A DNA stretch of 64,000 nucleotides, taken from assembly GCF_046237605.1 (NCBI RefSeq), contig NZ_CP143542.1:2356001-2420000 (forward strand). The letters run 5' to 3'. Below, in pieces: positions 51,299-59,699 of the stretch (positions are counted from its first letter, which is position 1; each line of letters starts with the position of its first letter). Under the pieces are notes generated by a model. The model saw nothing but the letters and a program-made list of their open reading frames with translations. It was not told where the DNA came from and made no database searches. Both the position numbers and the translations under genes were made by a program. Source of the stretch: Paraperibacillus marinus. Its GTDB lineage: Bacteria > Bacillota > Bacilli > Bacillales > DSM-1321.

Positions 51299-53617
51299 AT
51301 GTCTAACAAAAGAAAACTCGGCGGCGCTGTGCTTGCCGCCACCCTGACTCTTTCCAGTCTCCCCCTGATCCCTGGCAATGTACATCATGTTCTTGCCAAC
51401 CCCCTTGTCCTGGTTGACCAAAATTTCGACAGCACCGCCAATGATACCCTTCCAGACGGATGGAAGTTGCTGCAGGGCAAGGCTTCTGTCAAGGACGGCA
51501 AGCTTGTGTTGACTTCGCCGTCCACTTCCCAGCCGGCAAGAGTAATCGTTCCCCTGTCCGCCGACAGCGGTGATTATGTATTTGAAGCAGACATGACTTT
51601 CACTGCCGCGGCCGAGAATACGCGCTGGGCATCCATGATGTACCGCATCCAGAACAATAATTACCCATACTATCAGGCAGCGGTCCGCAAGGGCACTTCC
51701 GCCCTTAACGGACTTGAGTTTGCCCTCCGCAATGACAAGAATCAGTGGGTGGTGCCGGAAACGAATTTTTATCACGAGGACTTCCAGCTGAACAAGTCCT
51801 ACCGAATCAAAATTGTCGCAAGCAAAAACCGGGTCCAGCAGTTCATTAACGGCAAGCTCATGATCGACACAGACCAGGCGGGCCTATATACAAGCGGAAA
51901 TGTCGGCTTCCAGGCCCAGGGCACAACGGTCGAGTTTGATAATGTACGAGTCACAAGCAATCCCGGCGAGCTTCCACCGGTCGCCCAGACCGGCGCCTTC
52001 CTGCCGAGTGAACCCGCGACCAATATCGTGAACGCCCCTACGCTCATAGCAGGAAGCAATGCGGAACAAACCCAGAATGTCTCATCCGCGATCCTTGAAG
52101 TCAGGGAAAGCCTGAACGGAGAGGCGATGGTGGATGAGAGCACGCTCGCGGACAAGCTTGCTTCAATGAAGGGCAAAACGATTCCTGTCATTCAGCTTGA
52201 ACAAAAGGGACTGGAAGAAAAGGTGGTCGAAGCTTTGAACGCGTCCCAAACGACGGATGTACATATCGTTTCGACTAAACCCGAGATCGTCAAAGCGGTC
52301 ACCAGTATCTATCCGACCGCGCGCGGCGGCATCCTGTATACCCGGAGTGCACTGAACAAGCATGACCTCGCACAGCTGGCAAAGGACATTCATGCGAATA
52401 ACGGCAAGCTGGCCATTATTCCACAAAAGGTGCTATCGCCCGAAGTGGTCTATTATCTTCATACAAGGGGCATTTCCGTATGGGGCAAAGGCGCTGAAGA
52501 CGCGGATTCAGCCCATGGCCTGATTCACCTCGGAGTGGACGGCATCGTATCAGACACCCCTCAGGTCACCAGGGATGCTCTGGGAGAATATCCGGAAAAC
52601 ACGCTGATTCAGCGCCCGATCGTGGCGGCCCACCGCGGCGTGCCGTCCAAGGCACCCGAAAATACAATGACAAGCTACCGGCTTGCCTATGACCTTGGCG
52701 CCGACATGATTGAAACCGATGTGCAGAAGACAAAGGACGGTCATCTTGTTATCATGCATGATGATACCGTAAACCGTACAACAGACGGCACGGGCAAGGT
52801 GGAGGATCTGACACTTGAGGAAATCCGGGCGCTCGATGCCGGCATCAAATTCAGCCCGGATTTTAAAGGTGAAAAAGTTCCCCTGTTCAAAGAGTTCCTG
52901 GACGAATTCAAGGGCAAGCCTGTTGTTCTCCTGATCGAGCTGAAAAAAGCCGGCTATGAGGATCAGGTTCTGGCAGAAATCGAGGAAGCAGGCATGAACG
53001 ATCAAGTGGTGCTGCAAAGCTTTGCGCTCGACAGCATGCAGAACGTGAACAAACTGAACCCGGAGCTTCCGATCGGCTATCTCTATTCGTCCGCCGTCCC
53101 TAAAACAGAAAGCGACAAGCTGAAGCAGGCGAAGAAAATGCTCGACTATGGCACCAATTCCCATGTTACGCTGAACGCAAGCTATGGAAGTTTATATCAG
53201 GAATTCATCACCTATATGCGCCAGCGCGGACTTCTCAGCATGCACTGGACCTTCCGGGCCGAAGCGCCGCTCGCCGACCAGCTGAAGAAGGGTGTGATCG
53301 GACCGATCACCGACTATACCCAGTGGCTGTCCGAGTCACCGGTAAGACTAGAGACGCCGCTGAAGCGGATGAACTTGAAAGTCGGAAAGACAGCCGTCCT
53401 GAACGCCAAGGCGAAGCTCACCTTCCGCTCTGATGAAACAGAAAAGATTGACACACAATTATTTGTACCAAAAGGTGATGTGGTCTCTGTGGAAGGAAAC
53501 ACCATCAAGGCAGACGCACCCGGCAAGGCACAGGTATTCGTGAAGCACACCTTCACCATGCTTGGCGAGGAATGGAATCTTGTTTCAGAGCCGATTGAAG
53601 TGAATGTATCGGAATAA
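51299..53617 (+). CDS. Secreted multidomain glycerophosphodiester phosphodiesterase, copy 2
   Basis: About 772 residues with the same plan as copy 1 at 11873: signal peptide (cut near VLA-NP), jelly-roll domain from LVDQNFDST, a catalytically empty GDPD-like region ending LGVDGIVSDTPQV, full GDPD barrel (AAHRGVPSKAPENT, MIETDVQKTKDGH, IMHDDTVNRT) and an Ig-like tail. The active-site His, Glu, Asp and second His are all kept. GGAGG lies 5 bases before the ATG at 51299. The likely substrate is an extracellular glycerophosphodiester or glycerol-phosphate polymer. PhoP-like repeats upstream suggest induction under phosphate limitation. Confidence 0.9.
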   Translation: MSNKRKLGGAVLAATLTLSSLPLIPGNVHHVLANPLVLVDQNFDSTANDTLPDGWKLLQGKASVKDGKLVLTSPSTSQPARVIVPLSADSGDYVFEADMTFTAAAENTRWASMMYRIQNNNYPYYQAAVRKGTSALNGLEFALRNDKNQWVVPETNFYHEDFQLNKSYRIKIVASKNRVQQFINGKLMIDTDQAGLYTSGNVGFQAQGTTVEFDNVRVTSNPGELPPVAQTGAFLPSEPATNIVNAPTLIAGSNAEQTQNVSSAILEVRESLNGEAMVDESTLADKLASMKGKTIPVIQLEQKGLEEKVVEALNASQTTDVHIVSTKPEIVKAVTSIYPTARGGILYTRSALNKHDLAQLAKDIHANNGKLAIIPQKVLSPEVVYYLHTRGISVWGKGAEDADSAHGLIHLGVDGIVSDTPQVTRDALGEYPENTLIQRPIVAAHRGVPSKAPENTMTSYRLAYDLGADMIETDVQKTKDGHLVIMHDDTVNRTTDGTGKVEDLTLEEIRALDAGIKFSPDFKGEKVPLFKEFLDEFKGKPVVLLIELKKAGYEDQVLAEIEEAGMNDQVVLQSFALDSMQNVNKLNPELPIGYLYSSAVPKTESDKLKQAKKMLDYGTNSHVTLNASYGSLYQEFITYMRQRGLLSMHWTFRAEAPLADQLKKGVIGPITDYTQWLSESPVRLETPLKRMNLKVGKTAVLNAKAKLTFRSDETEKIDTQLFVPKGDVVSVEGNTIKADAPGKAQVFVKHTFTMLGEEWNLVSEPIEVNVSE

Positions 53618-53625
53618 ATCAGCAA

Positions 53626-53660
53626 GGGCGGTCCCGGATTTTCGGGGGCCGCCTTTTTTT
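53626..53660 (+). terminator. Terminator of GDPD copy 2
   Basis: GGCGGTCCC pairs with GGGGGCCGCC (one bulge) and is followed by seven T. Confidence 0.9.
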
Positions 53661-53732
53661 GCAGGAATAGAAACATTATTTTTTCCCCATAATGGTTGAA
53701 GACCGAAATTCCAGACAATGGGGATGTTAAAT

Positions 53733-54413
53733 ATGTCATACAAGGATATTATTATCGAGCTTTTTACCGGCTTTTTTGCCCTGCTGATTCTCTTGAATCT
53801 GCTGGGGAAAATCCAGTTTTCACAGATTACTCCCTTTGATTTTATATCAGGAATGGTGATGGGCAATTTTGTAGGAGATGCCGTTTTTGATACAAAAGCC
53901 GGAGTCAAGGAGATCCTTGTGACCATATGCGTCTGGGGACTGCTGATTTACCTGGTGGAGCTCGCCACCCAAAAATCCCCTTACCTTAGGGCTAAATTCG
54001 AGGGGACTCCCTCTATCCTGATCAATAAAGGAGAAATTCTCTATAAAAATTTTAAAAAGAACCGAATCGATTTCAACCAGCTGCAGCAGCTGATGCGGAA
54101 TCAGGGCTACTTCTCTATTTTCGAAGCGGAATATGTGGTGCTCGAACGGGACGGTAAAATCTCAATCGCGCCGAAGCATAAATACGGAGCACCCACAAAG
54201 GAAGATCTGCAGATCCCAGAGAAGAAGGTATCCATTCCAACCGCCTTTATCATGGATGGAAAGGTCTTTGAAGCCAACCTGAAGCAGGCGGGGCGTAATG
54301 AATCCTGGCTCAAGAAACAACTGGCGCAAAAAAACATCCATTCCTATAAGGAAGTGATGTATGCTGAATGGGCGGAAGACAGCGGGCTCACCATCAGCAA
54401 ATATTCTTCATGA
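53733..54413 (+). CDS. DUF421 (YetF-like) membrane protein
   Basis: 226 residues. Three N-terminal membrane helices (IIIELFTGFFALLILLNLLGK and following), then the conserved cytoplasmic DUF421 domain with LRAKFEGTPSILINKGEI, NRIDFNQLQQLMRNQGYF and SIAPKHKYGAPTKEDL. Some members take part in spore or membrane functions; the biochemical role is unknown. The ATG at 53733 is chosen because GGGGAT lies 8 bases upstream and DUF421 proteins begin close to this point. Confidence 0.88.
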   Translation: MSYKDIIIELFTGFFALLILLNLLGKIQFSQITPFDFISGMVMGNFVGDAVFDTKAGVKEILVTICVWGLLIYLVELATQKSPYLRAKFEGTPSILINKGEILYKNFKKNRIDFNQLQQLMRNQGYFSIFEAEYVVLERDGKISIAPKHKYGAPTKEDLQIPEKKVSIPTAFIMDGKVFEANLKQAGRNESWLKKQLAQKNIHSYKEVMYAEWAEDSGLTISKYSS

Positions 54414-54416
54414 CAA

Positions 54417-54442
54417 AAGGCTTCCTGGCGCCAGGAAGCCTT
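54417..54442. terminator. Bidirectional terminator of the DUF421 gene and queE
   Basis: AAGGCTTCCTGG CG CCAGGAAGCCTT is a perfect 12-base stem between two converging genes. T-rich flanks are short. Confidence 0.75.
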
Positions 54443-54449
54443 CGTCATT

Positions 54450-55178
54450 TTATACTCCGCGCTTATTGCCCCAGATATAGGTATGCAGCTGCGGCAGGAC
54501 CCGTACATCCTTGAACTCCCTGTCGAGCATGACCTTATCAATCAAATTCTCATACTGCCTGAGCAGACCGGAGACCAGCTGGTCATTATCCGTTGTCACG
54601 ATATCGCCGTTCCCCACCTGCAGATAAAAAGGGACACCCGGATACCGCTGATGCACATACTTCGCATACTCGTAATCCCGATCATCAAAAATGACCACCT
54701 TCAGGCTGCAGTTATGGGAAGGAGATCTCCCCCCCACTCTCTCGATGATGAGATCGAGCGCCCCGAAATCCGTCGTCATCCCAGAGCTCGGCGGCTTCGG
54801 GGAAATTGTGAGTTCGTTGATATCGAGGAACCAGTCCTGCCACCTGCTTCCCTGTGTTTCAAGGGCTGTGCGTACCGAGTTTTCCTTGAAAATATCAATT
54901 AGGCTTCCAAGGTTTTTCAAAAGAGCAGGATTTCCGCCTGAAATCGTGACCAGGGAAAAACCGTCTCCCCCGAGCTTCAACAGCTCATCCCAGATTTCTT
55001 CTGCTTCCATCTGCCTAATCAAATGCTTGCCCGAGCCGTCCCAGGTGAACGCAGAATCACACCAGGCACAGGAATAATCACAGCCGGCCGTCCGGACGAA
55101 CATCGTCTTCTGCCCGATCACCATCCCTTCACCCTGGATGGTCGGTCCGAAAATTTCCATCACCGGTATCTTACTCAT
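54450..55178 (-). CDS. queE: 7-carboxy-7-deazaguanine synthase (radical SAM)
   Basis: About 242 residues. The CX3CX2C iron-sulfur motif (AGCDYSCAWCDS) marks radical SAM chemistry: QueE contracts 6-carboxy-tetrahydropterin to 7-carboxy-7-deazaguanine, in the queuosine pathway. Opening MSKIPVMEIFGPTIQGEG is characteristic. ATG 55178 overlaps the queD stop by 8 bases. queC and queF are not in the window. Confidence 0.95.
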   Translation of the reverse strand: MSKIPVMEIFGPTIQGEGMVIGQKTMFVRTAGCDYSCAWCDSAFTWDGSGKHLIRQMEAEEIWDELLKLGGDGFSLVTISGGNPALLKNLGSLIDIFKENSVRTALETQGSRWQDWFLDINELTISPKPPSSGMTTDFGALDLIIERVGGRSPSHNCSLKVVIFDDRDYEYAKYVHQRYPGVPFYLQVGNGDIVTTDNDQLVSGLLRQYENLIDKVMLDREFKDVRVLPQLHTYIWGNKRGV

Positions 55179-55647
55179 TCTCCATCCACTCCCGTCTTGC
55201 CTCAGCATAGCTTGTCGGAGTTTCATAGAGACGCACGAACTCAACCCGAGCACCCGGGTAGGCTTCTGCACGCCGGTCGAGGGCATCCTTCATTTTTTCA
55301 TAAACCCAGACGACGATATTCTCAGCCGATGTATTCATCGGCGGAAGTGTCTCATTTAGGTAGTGATGATCCAGGAATATCTCAATCTCCGTCTTCCAGA
55401 TTTCCTTGATATTCCCAAAGTCAATAACCAGGCCGCGGTCATCCGCAAATCCGCTGATGCCAAACACCGCCTTATAGGTATGGCCATGAAGATTCATGCA
55501 CTTGCCTTCATAGGCATGAAGATGATGCGCCGCATCAAAGGTGAACTCCTTGCTCACCAATACCCGCTTCTTGTGATATCTCAGCTGATTCCTCTTGATA
55601 TCCTCATCTATCTTTTGTAGCTTTTCCACGATACGAAATCCACTCAT
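55171..55647 (-). CDS. queD: 6-carboxy-5,6,7,8-tetrahydropterin synthase
   Basis: About 158 residues. Catalytic Cys and zinc His are in FDAAHHLHAYEGKCMNLHGHTY; further His in LDHHYLNE and Glu in YETPTSYAEA. It makes the QueE substrate from dihydroneopterin triphosphate. AAGGAG lies 9 bases before ATG 55647; the longer open frame runs into the attenuator. Controlled by a preQ1 riboswitch just upstream. Confidence 0.94.
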   Translation of the reverse strand: MSGFRIVEKLQKIDEDIKRNQLRYHKKRVLVSKEFTFDAAHHLHAYEGKCMNLHGHTYKAVFGISGFADDRGLVIDFGNIKEIWKTEIEIFLDHHYLNETLPPMNTSAENIVVWVYEKMKDALDRRAEAYPGARVEFVRLYETPTSYAEARREWMENE

Positions 55648-55669
55648 TACAACTGCTCCTTCATAACAG

Positions 55670-55696
55670 AAAAAACGGCACTCCAAGAGAAGTACC
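55670..55696 (-). terminator. Attenuator hairpin of the preQ1 riboswitch
   Basis: On the minus strand CGGTACT pairs with AGTGCCG around TCTCTTGG, followed by TTTTTT, 23 bases before the queD start. Confidence 0.85.
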
Positions 55697-55703
55697 GCTT
55701 CTT

Positions 55704-55738
55704 CTTAGTTTTTTTAGAGAGGGGTGCTAGAACCTCTT
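55704..55738 (-). promoter_or_regulatory. PreQ1-I riboswitch
   Basis: On the minus strand AGAGGTTCTAGCACCCCTCT is followed by CTAAAAAAACTAAG: the P1 stem, C-rich loop and A-rich tail of a class I preQ1 aptamer. With the hairpin at 55670 it should end transcription of queD-queE when preQ1 is plentiful. Confidence 0.93.
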
Positions 55739-55822
55739 ATTTCTAACTATTCAGCTTCTATCATTCTATCACAAAGTGGTACGGAACTCGATACAAATCC
55801 TTTACTCCAATAATTTCTAAAA

Positions 55823-56803
55823 TCAGCTGAAGCCAAGGACTGGATGCGGCACATAAGGCTCCTCGAGCTGCGCCACTTCCTCCGGTGTCAGCTTGATGTC
55901 CACTGCTGCCACGGCATCCTCCAGCTGATACATCTTGGTCGCACCAATAATCGGGGCAGTGACCGGCTCTTTCTGCAGCACCCAGGCGAGCGCGATTTGG
56001 GCACGCGGCACTCCCCTCGCTTCTGCCAGCTCGGCCACTTTCTCCACCACACGCCGGTCGGCGGCTTCTGTGGCGGCATAGAGCGATTTGCCGAATTCAT
56101 CTGTCTCAGACCGTTCCGTTGTTTCCTCCCAGTCCCGAGTCAATTTACCCCTTGCAAGCGGACTCCACGGAATGACGCCGATCTTTTCTTCAACGCAGAG
56201 AGGAAGCATTTCCCGCTCTTCTTCCCGGTATAACAGGTTCAAGTGATTCTGCATGCTCACAAACCGGGTCCAGCCCCGGTGTTCCGCCACATTCAGCGCC
56301 TTCAGGAACTGCCAGGAATACATGGAGGAAGCGCCGATATATCTCGCCTTTCCAGCCTTCACCACATCATGGAGCGCCTCCATCGTTTCTTCGATCGGTG
56401 TATGATAATCCCATCTATGAATCTGATACAGATCCACATAATCCGTCCCCAGTCTCTTCAGGCTGCTGTCGATTTCACTCATGATCGCCTTACGTGACAA
56501 ACCGGCTCCGTTCGGCCCGGGACGCATCCGGCCGTGCACCTTTGTAGCCAGCACGATTTCATCACGGCTCGCAAAGTCCTTAAGCGCTCTCCCGACGATT
56601 TCCTCACTTGTTCCGTCCGAATACACATTGGCCGTATCAAAGAAATTGATTCCCGATTGAATCGCCTTTTTGATGATAGGACGGCTTTTTTCCTCATCCA
56701 GCACCCACTGATGATTGCCCCGCTCCGGCACCCCGAAGCTCATGCATCCCAGGCAGAGGCGCGATACATCCAGGCCTGTGTTTCCGAGTTTGGTATATTC
56801 CAT
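55823..56803 (-). CDS. Aldo/keto reductase
   Basis: 326 residues, NADPH-dependent TIM-barrel oxidoreductase. The catalytic Asp-Tyr-Lys-His set is visible as FFDTANVYSDG (Asp, Tyr), EIVLATKVHGRM (Lys) and YQIHRWDYHTPIEE (His). The NADPH site lies in IIGATKMYQLEDAV. GAGGG precedes the ATG. Close to general Bacillus aldehyde or methylglyoxal reductases such as the YrpG type; substrate unknown. Monocistronic. Confidence 0.92.
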   Translation of the reverse strand: MEYTKLGNTGLDVSRLCLGCMSFGVPERGNHQWVLDEEKSRPIIKKAIQSGINFFDTANVYSDGTSEEIVGRALKDFASRDEIVLATKVHGRMRPGPNGAGLSRKAIMSEIDSSLKRLGTDYVDLYQIHRWDYHTPIEETMEALHDVVKAGKARYIGASSMYSWQFLKALNVAEHRGWTRFVSMQNHLNLLYREEEREMLPLCVEEKIGVIPWSPLARGKLTRDWEETTERSETDEFGKSLYAATEAADRRVVEKVAELAEARGVPRAQIALAWVLQKEPVTAPIIGATKMYQLEDAVAAVDIKLTPEEVAQLEEPYVPHPVLGFS

Positions 56804-56980
56804 GAGTCTGCACCCTCTTTCTTTAAATAAGCACTCTCATTATACCGCCAGCAGGGAATTATAAAAAACGAAAGGTTCTGAATTCTTCAAAACTATTTCT
56901 GCAGGAAAATAGTCCCTGTACTCTCTTTCCGCTTCCGTTTATTATAGTAATATAAAAACATTTGTTCGCCAGGAGGTACT

Positions 56981-57457
56981 ATGCAAGGAAAAACACATAT
57001 AGCCGGCGGAATCGCGACCGGCGCCCTATACTTAACAACAGGCGGAACCATCCATGATGAAACCCTGTTTATTGCGAGCTGCGCGGTCGGAGCTCTCATA
57101 CCCGACATCTGTTCGCCCACATCCACCATCGGCCGGATGATTCCGCTTCTCGACAATCTGGTCAGTAAGGCATTCGGCCATCGTACCCTGACCCACAGCC
57201 TGTTCTTTATGCTGGCTGCATTCGCCCTATTCCGATTCACCCCCTGGCCTTCCGCCATCGAATTCGGCATCTGGATTGGAATGGCCAGCCACCTGCTGCT
57301 CGATGCCTTCACCGTACGAGGCATCCAGCTATTCTGGCCCTTCAAAGTGCGCGTCGCTCTTCCCCTCGGAATTAAAACCGGCGGCGGCTTTGAGAAAGGC
57401 TTTTTCTCGGTGCTCGTTGTCTTTGTGGCTTATTGCGGGTATCGGATTTATTTGTGA
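56981..57457 (+). CDS. DUF457 (YdjM/YfhP-like) membrane-bound metal-dependent hydrolase
   Basis: 158 residues with four hydrophobic segments. Conserved His and Asp are in TH-AGG near the N terminus, GALIPDICSPTSTIGR, FGHRTLTHSLFF and GMASHLLLDAFTVRGIQLFWP, as in LexA-regulated and related membrane hydrolases of this family. GGAGG lies 4 bases before the ATG. Role uncertain. Confidence 0.88.
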   Translation: MQGKTHIAGGIATGALYLTTGGTIHDETLFIASCAVGALIPDICSPTSTIGRMIPLLDNLVSKAFGHRTLTHSLFFMLAAFALFRFTPWPSAIEFGIWIGMASHLLLDAFTVRGIQLFWPFKVRVALPLGIKTGGGFEKGFFSVLVVFVAYCGYRIYL

Positions 57458-57488
57458 AGGTGGTTGGGGGGAGCGGTGGGAGCTTTAG

Positions 57489-57743
57489 GACCAAAAATGG
57501 CTGCTTTTTTTGAAAAAATGGTCGTAAATGATTGTTTACGACCAAAATGGACTCTGCTTTAAGTGAAAAGTGTTCTAAAGGATTCTTTACGACAAGAAAC
57601 AGCCAGATTTTAAAGGAAAACGGTTCTAAAGGACTCATTACCACCAAAATGGGCTCTGTTTTAGAAGAAAAGTGTTCTAAAGGACTCTTTACGACATAGA
57701 TCAGCTAAAAATAAAGATATAATGGTTCTAAACGTTTCTTTAC
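57489..57743. repeat. Five diverged tandem repeats of exactly 51 bases
   Basis: Units start at 57489, 57540, 57591, 57642 and 57693, each with the form GAC-AAAATGG-CT...AAAAG-GTTCTAAAGGACTCTTTAC, and the series ends with a sixth GAC. Units 2 and 4 are most alike; units 1 and 5 are most worn. No unit has gained or lost a base. In one minus-strand frame the units read as a 17-residue repeat (LVVKNPLEHFSLKAESI-like), but that frame has no ribosome site and units 4-5 break it. No other gene lies in 57458-57850. Confidence 0.85.
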
Positions 57744-57776
57744 GACGAAAACCAATTCCCTTTAAGTTACCATTTT

Positions 57777-57806
57777 AAAAGGGGCCTCTTACAAGGGCCC
57801 CTTTTC
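57777..57806. terminator. Bidirectional hairpin after the repeat array
   Basis: AAAAGGGGCC / GGGCCCCTTTT stem with a short loop, T-rich on the plus strand and less so on the minus strand, between the repeats and the converging methyltransferase pseudogene. Confidence 0.75.
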
Positions 57807-57850
57807 TTCAATTAATACTAATTACTGGCTGCCCCATTCTGCGGGAACAG

Positions 57851-58446
57851 TCATTTATTAGTTTTCACTAACTCCAACTGAATAAAGAGTCCCTTGTAAA
57901 ATTCTCTTTTCTCTATAATGTCAAAACCAACTTCCTTAATCATCTTTTCTGTGTCCCGATCTAAGCAGCAGCCATCACATAGCTTTTTCCAATAGGGAGT
58001 TAACCTTTTTTGAATGTTAGCCAAAAAGGCGTTATCCATTTTCACGTGCTCGAATACAAGGATTCTTCCTCCATCCTTACAAACCCTTTTCATTTCTTTA
58101 AGGGATTGAACAGGATTGGGGATCGTGCATAAAACTAATGTAGCCACAACGACATCAAATGTTCCGTCCTGATAAGGCAGCTTTTCGGCACTCACTTTTT
58201 CGATGTGTATGTTAGCAGCGGACCCGGTTTTTCTCTTTATGGAACGTTCAATAATGTCCTGGCTCGGTTCAATAGCAATAACCTCTGCGTCTTCAGGGTA
58301 ATAAGGAAAATTTATTCCTGTGCCTGAACCTATTTCCAATACTGAACCCTGTGCTTTAATAAGCATATTCTGTTAATTGATTTAAATTTGGTTTTTTCCA
58401 AAGGAGTCATAAAGAAATCAAACATCTCAGGAAATGACTTACTCAT
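57851..58446 (-). pseudogene. SAM-dependent methyltransferase, frameshifted
   Basis: The main frame (from ATG 58366, 171 codons) starts inside the SAM-binding domain: VLEIGSGTGINFPYY motif I, VIAIEPSQ motif II, FDVVVATLVLCTIPNP motif IV and GGRILVFEHV. The N-terminal helix is found upstream in another frame, from ATG 58446: MSKSFPEMFDFFMTPLEKT to KFKSIN, as in phosphatidylethanolamine N-methyltransferase-like relatives. One base has been lost near 58370. The truncated protein lacks about 27 residues and is probably inactive. Confidence 0.7.
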
Positions 58447-58497
58447 CGTTATTCATCTTGTCCTCCCTTGTTTTCTCAATCTATTATACAACAAGCC

Positions 58498-58522
58498 AAA
58501 GGGGCCCCCATAAGACCCCTTT
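58498..58522 (-). terminator. Terminator of the NUDIX gene at 58529
   Basis: AAAGGGG / CCCCTTT stem directly past the stop codon; little T follows. Confidence 0.5.
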
Positions 58523-58528
58523 CCTCAT

Positions 58529-58960
58529 CTAAAACTCCTTCAAAAACGGCTGACTGCTCTCATCAAGACACAATTGAATTCGTTCCTTAAAGTTCAAATA
58601 ACTCACCATCTTCAGGGCTTCCTCAATCGGGAAGAATCCTACTTCCATGCTCTCTGTACTGGTTGTTGGACTGCCTCCGATTGGCTTCGCTAAGAATAGT
58701 GTATTGCAGATCGATCTGTTTACATTCTGGAAAATCCCGCAGAATTTCAAGACTTCAATATCAATGCCTGACTCTTCTTTCGTTTCCCGGATGGCGGCTG
58801 CCTGAAGGGATTCGCCTTCCTCCACCTGTCCGCCCGGCATTTCCCAGCCTCTTCTCGGTCCCTTGATCAGGAGGATTTCATTTTGTTCATTAATCACGAT
58901 GGCTGCTGCTGAAACGATGTGCTTGGGCGGCGAATAAACGGCCCCAGTGCTATGTACCAA
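58529..58960 (-). CDS. NUDIX hydrolase
   Basis: 143 residues with a complete canonical NUDIX box, GQVEEGES then LQAAAIRETKEESGI, and RRGWEMPGG before it. The N-terminal HSTGAVYSPPKHIVSAAAIVINE matches relatives in this group (shown in part). The start is uncertain: a TTG at 58960 has only GGGG 7 bases upstream, and a nearby ATG (58972) is in a different frame. Substrate unknown; MutT-like sanitation or nucleotide-sugar cleavage is possible. Confidence 0.82.
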   Translation of the reverse strand: MVHSTGAVYSPPKHIVSAAAIVINEQNEILLIKGPRRGWEMPGGQVEEGESLQAAAIRETKEESGIDIEVLKFCGIFQNVNRSICNTLFLAKPIGGSPTTSTESMEVGFFPIEEALKMVSYLNFKERIQLCLDESSQPFLKEF

Positions 58961-59072
58961 ACTTGTTCCCCATTTCTATAAGTGAATTGCTCTGATTCTC
59001 TCATATTATCATAATCAATTTGGACAGCACATAAAATACTGTAATATAATGGAATCAATAGGAGGTTTCTCA

Positions 59073-59321
59073 ATGAATTCACATAATGAAAATAATGACT
59101 CTATTGAACTCGAACCTCAAGATAATGAAAATCAAAATTTGAATGATCCCGAACATCCCCTGCATCTCTACAACCACATCATGACCCCAGGCGAACTCAG
59201 CAAGGAAAGCTTCCAGATAGAAAGAAAGCCGGCCTTCGTCAGGGTAATCGGCTATGTGATCCTTGGCTTTTTTGTTCTTATGGTGATTGTTGTCCCGCTC
59301 TTATCTTTTATCATGAAGTGA
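59073..59321 (+). CDS. Small single-pass membrane protein
   Basis: 82 residues: an acidic N-terminal half (NENNDSIELEPQDNENQN) and a C-terminal membrane helix (VIGYVILGFFVLMVIVVPLLSF). AGGAGG lies 7 bases before the ATG at 59073. Followed by a terminator. No family recognised. Confidence 0.7.
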   Translation: MNSHNENNDSIELEPQDNENQNLNDPEHPLHLYNHIMTPGELSKESFQIERKPAFVRVIGYVILGFFVLMVIVVPLLSFIMK

Positions 59322-59331
59322 TTTTTTCACA

Positions 59332-59367
59332 AGTCTGTCCCCATTTTGCTGGGGGCAGGCTGTTTTA
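59332..59367 (+). terminator. Terminator after the small membrane protein
   Basis: AGTCTGTCCCC pairs with GGGGGCAGGCT (two G-U pairs) and is followed by GTTTTATTT. Confidence 0.8.
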
Positions 59368-59409
59368 TTTCCGCAGGATCCGATAAAAATCAGAAAGCAG
59401 GTATATATT

Positions 59410-59589
59410 ATGCTCAATATAGCGGCCCTCTTATTCTGGTTCCTAATCATCGCCCTCATTGTTTTATTCTTCGTTTCATTAACCCTGTATATAGCCAGGG
59501 TCCTAGGGCAGGGCAGACAGAAGCAAAGAGATGAAATAGAAAGAAAGCTCGATCGAATCATAGAATTACTTGAACAAGGCAAAAAATAA
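59410..59589 (+). CDS. Short DUF4083-like membrane protein
   Basis: 59 residues. One hydrophobic helix (AALLFWFLIIALIVLFFVSL) is followed by a charged amphipathic coiled-coil-like tail (RDEIERKLDRIIELLEQGKK), the pattern of small DUF4083-type proteins of Bacillus. AGCAGG stands 8 bases before the ATG. Easily missed because of its size. Confidence 0.7.
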   Translation: MLNIAALLFWFLIIALIVLFFVSLTLYIARVLGQGRQKQRDEIERKLDRIIELLEQGKK

Positions 59590-59699
59590 GCCTGCACCTC
59601 CTACCCGGAATTGCAGGTTCCTTTAATTAACATAGGTAATTATTTTACTATATAATAAACCTATTATGTGAAATTGCTTCCCGGACTGAGGTGTTTATA

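Noticed and set aside
53585..53926. Minus-strand frame over the DUF421 start
   Set aside because: It overlaps the GDPD terminator and the DUF421 gene and has no protein-like features.
57372..57647. Minus-strand frame encoding a 17-residue repeat protein over the 51-base array
   Set aside because: It has no ribosome site, covers only part of the array and runs into the 3' end of the DUF457-type gene on the other strand; the frame is better explained by repeat length being a multiple of three.
57489..57743. CRISPR array
   Set aside because: The repeats are contiguous, without spacers, and the units are diverged along their whole length; no cas genes are nearby.
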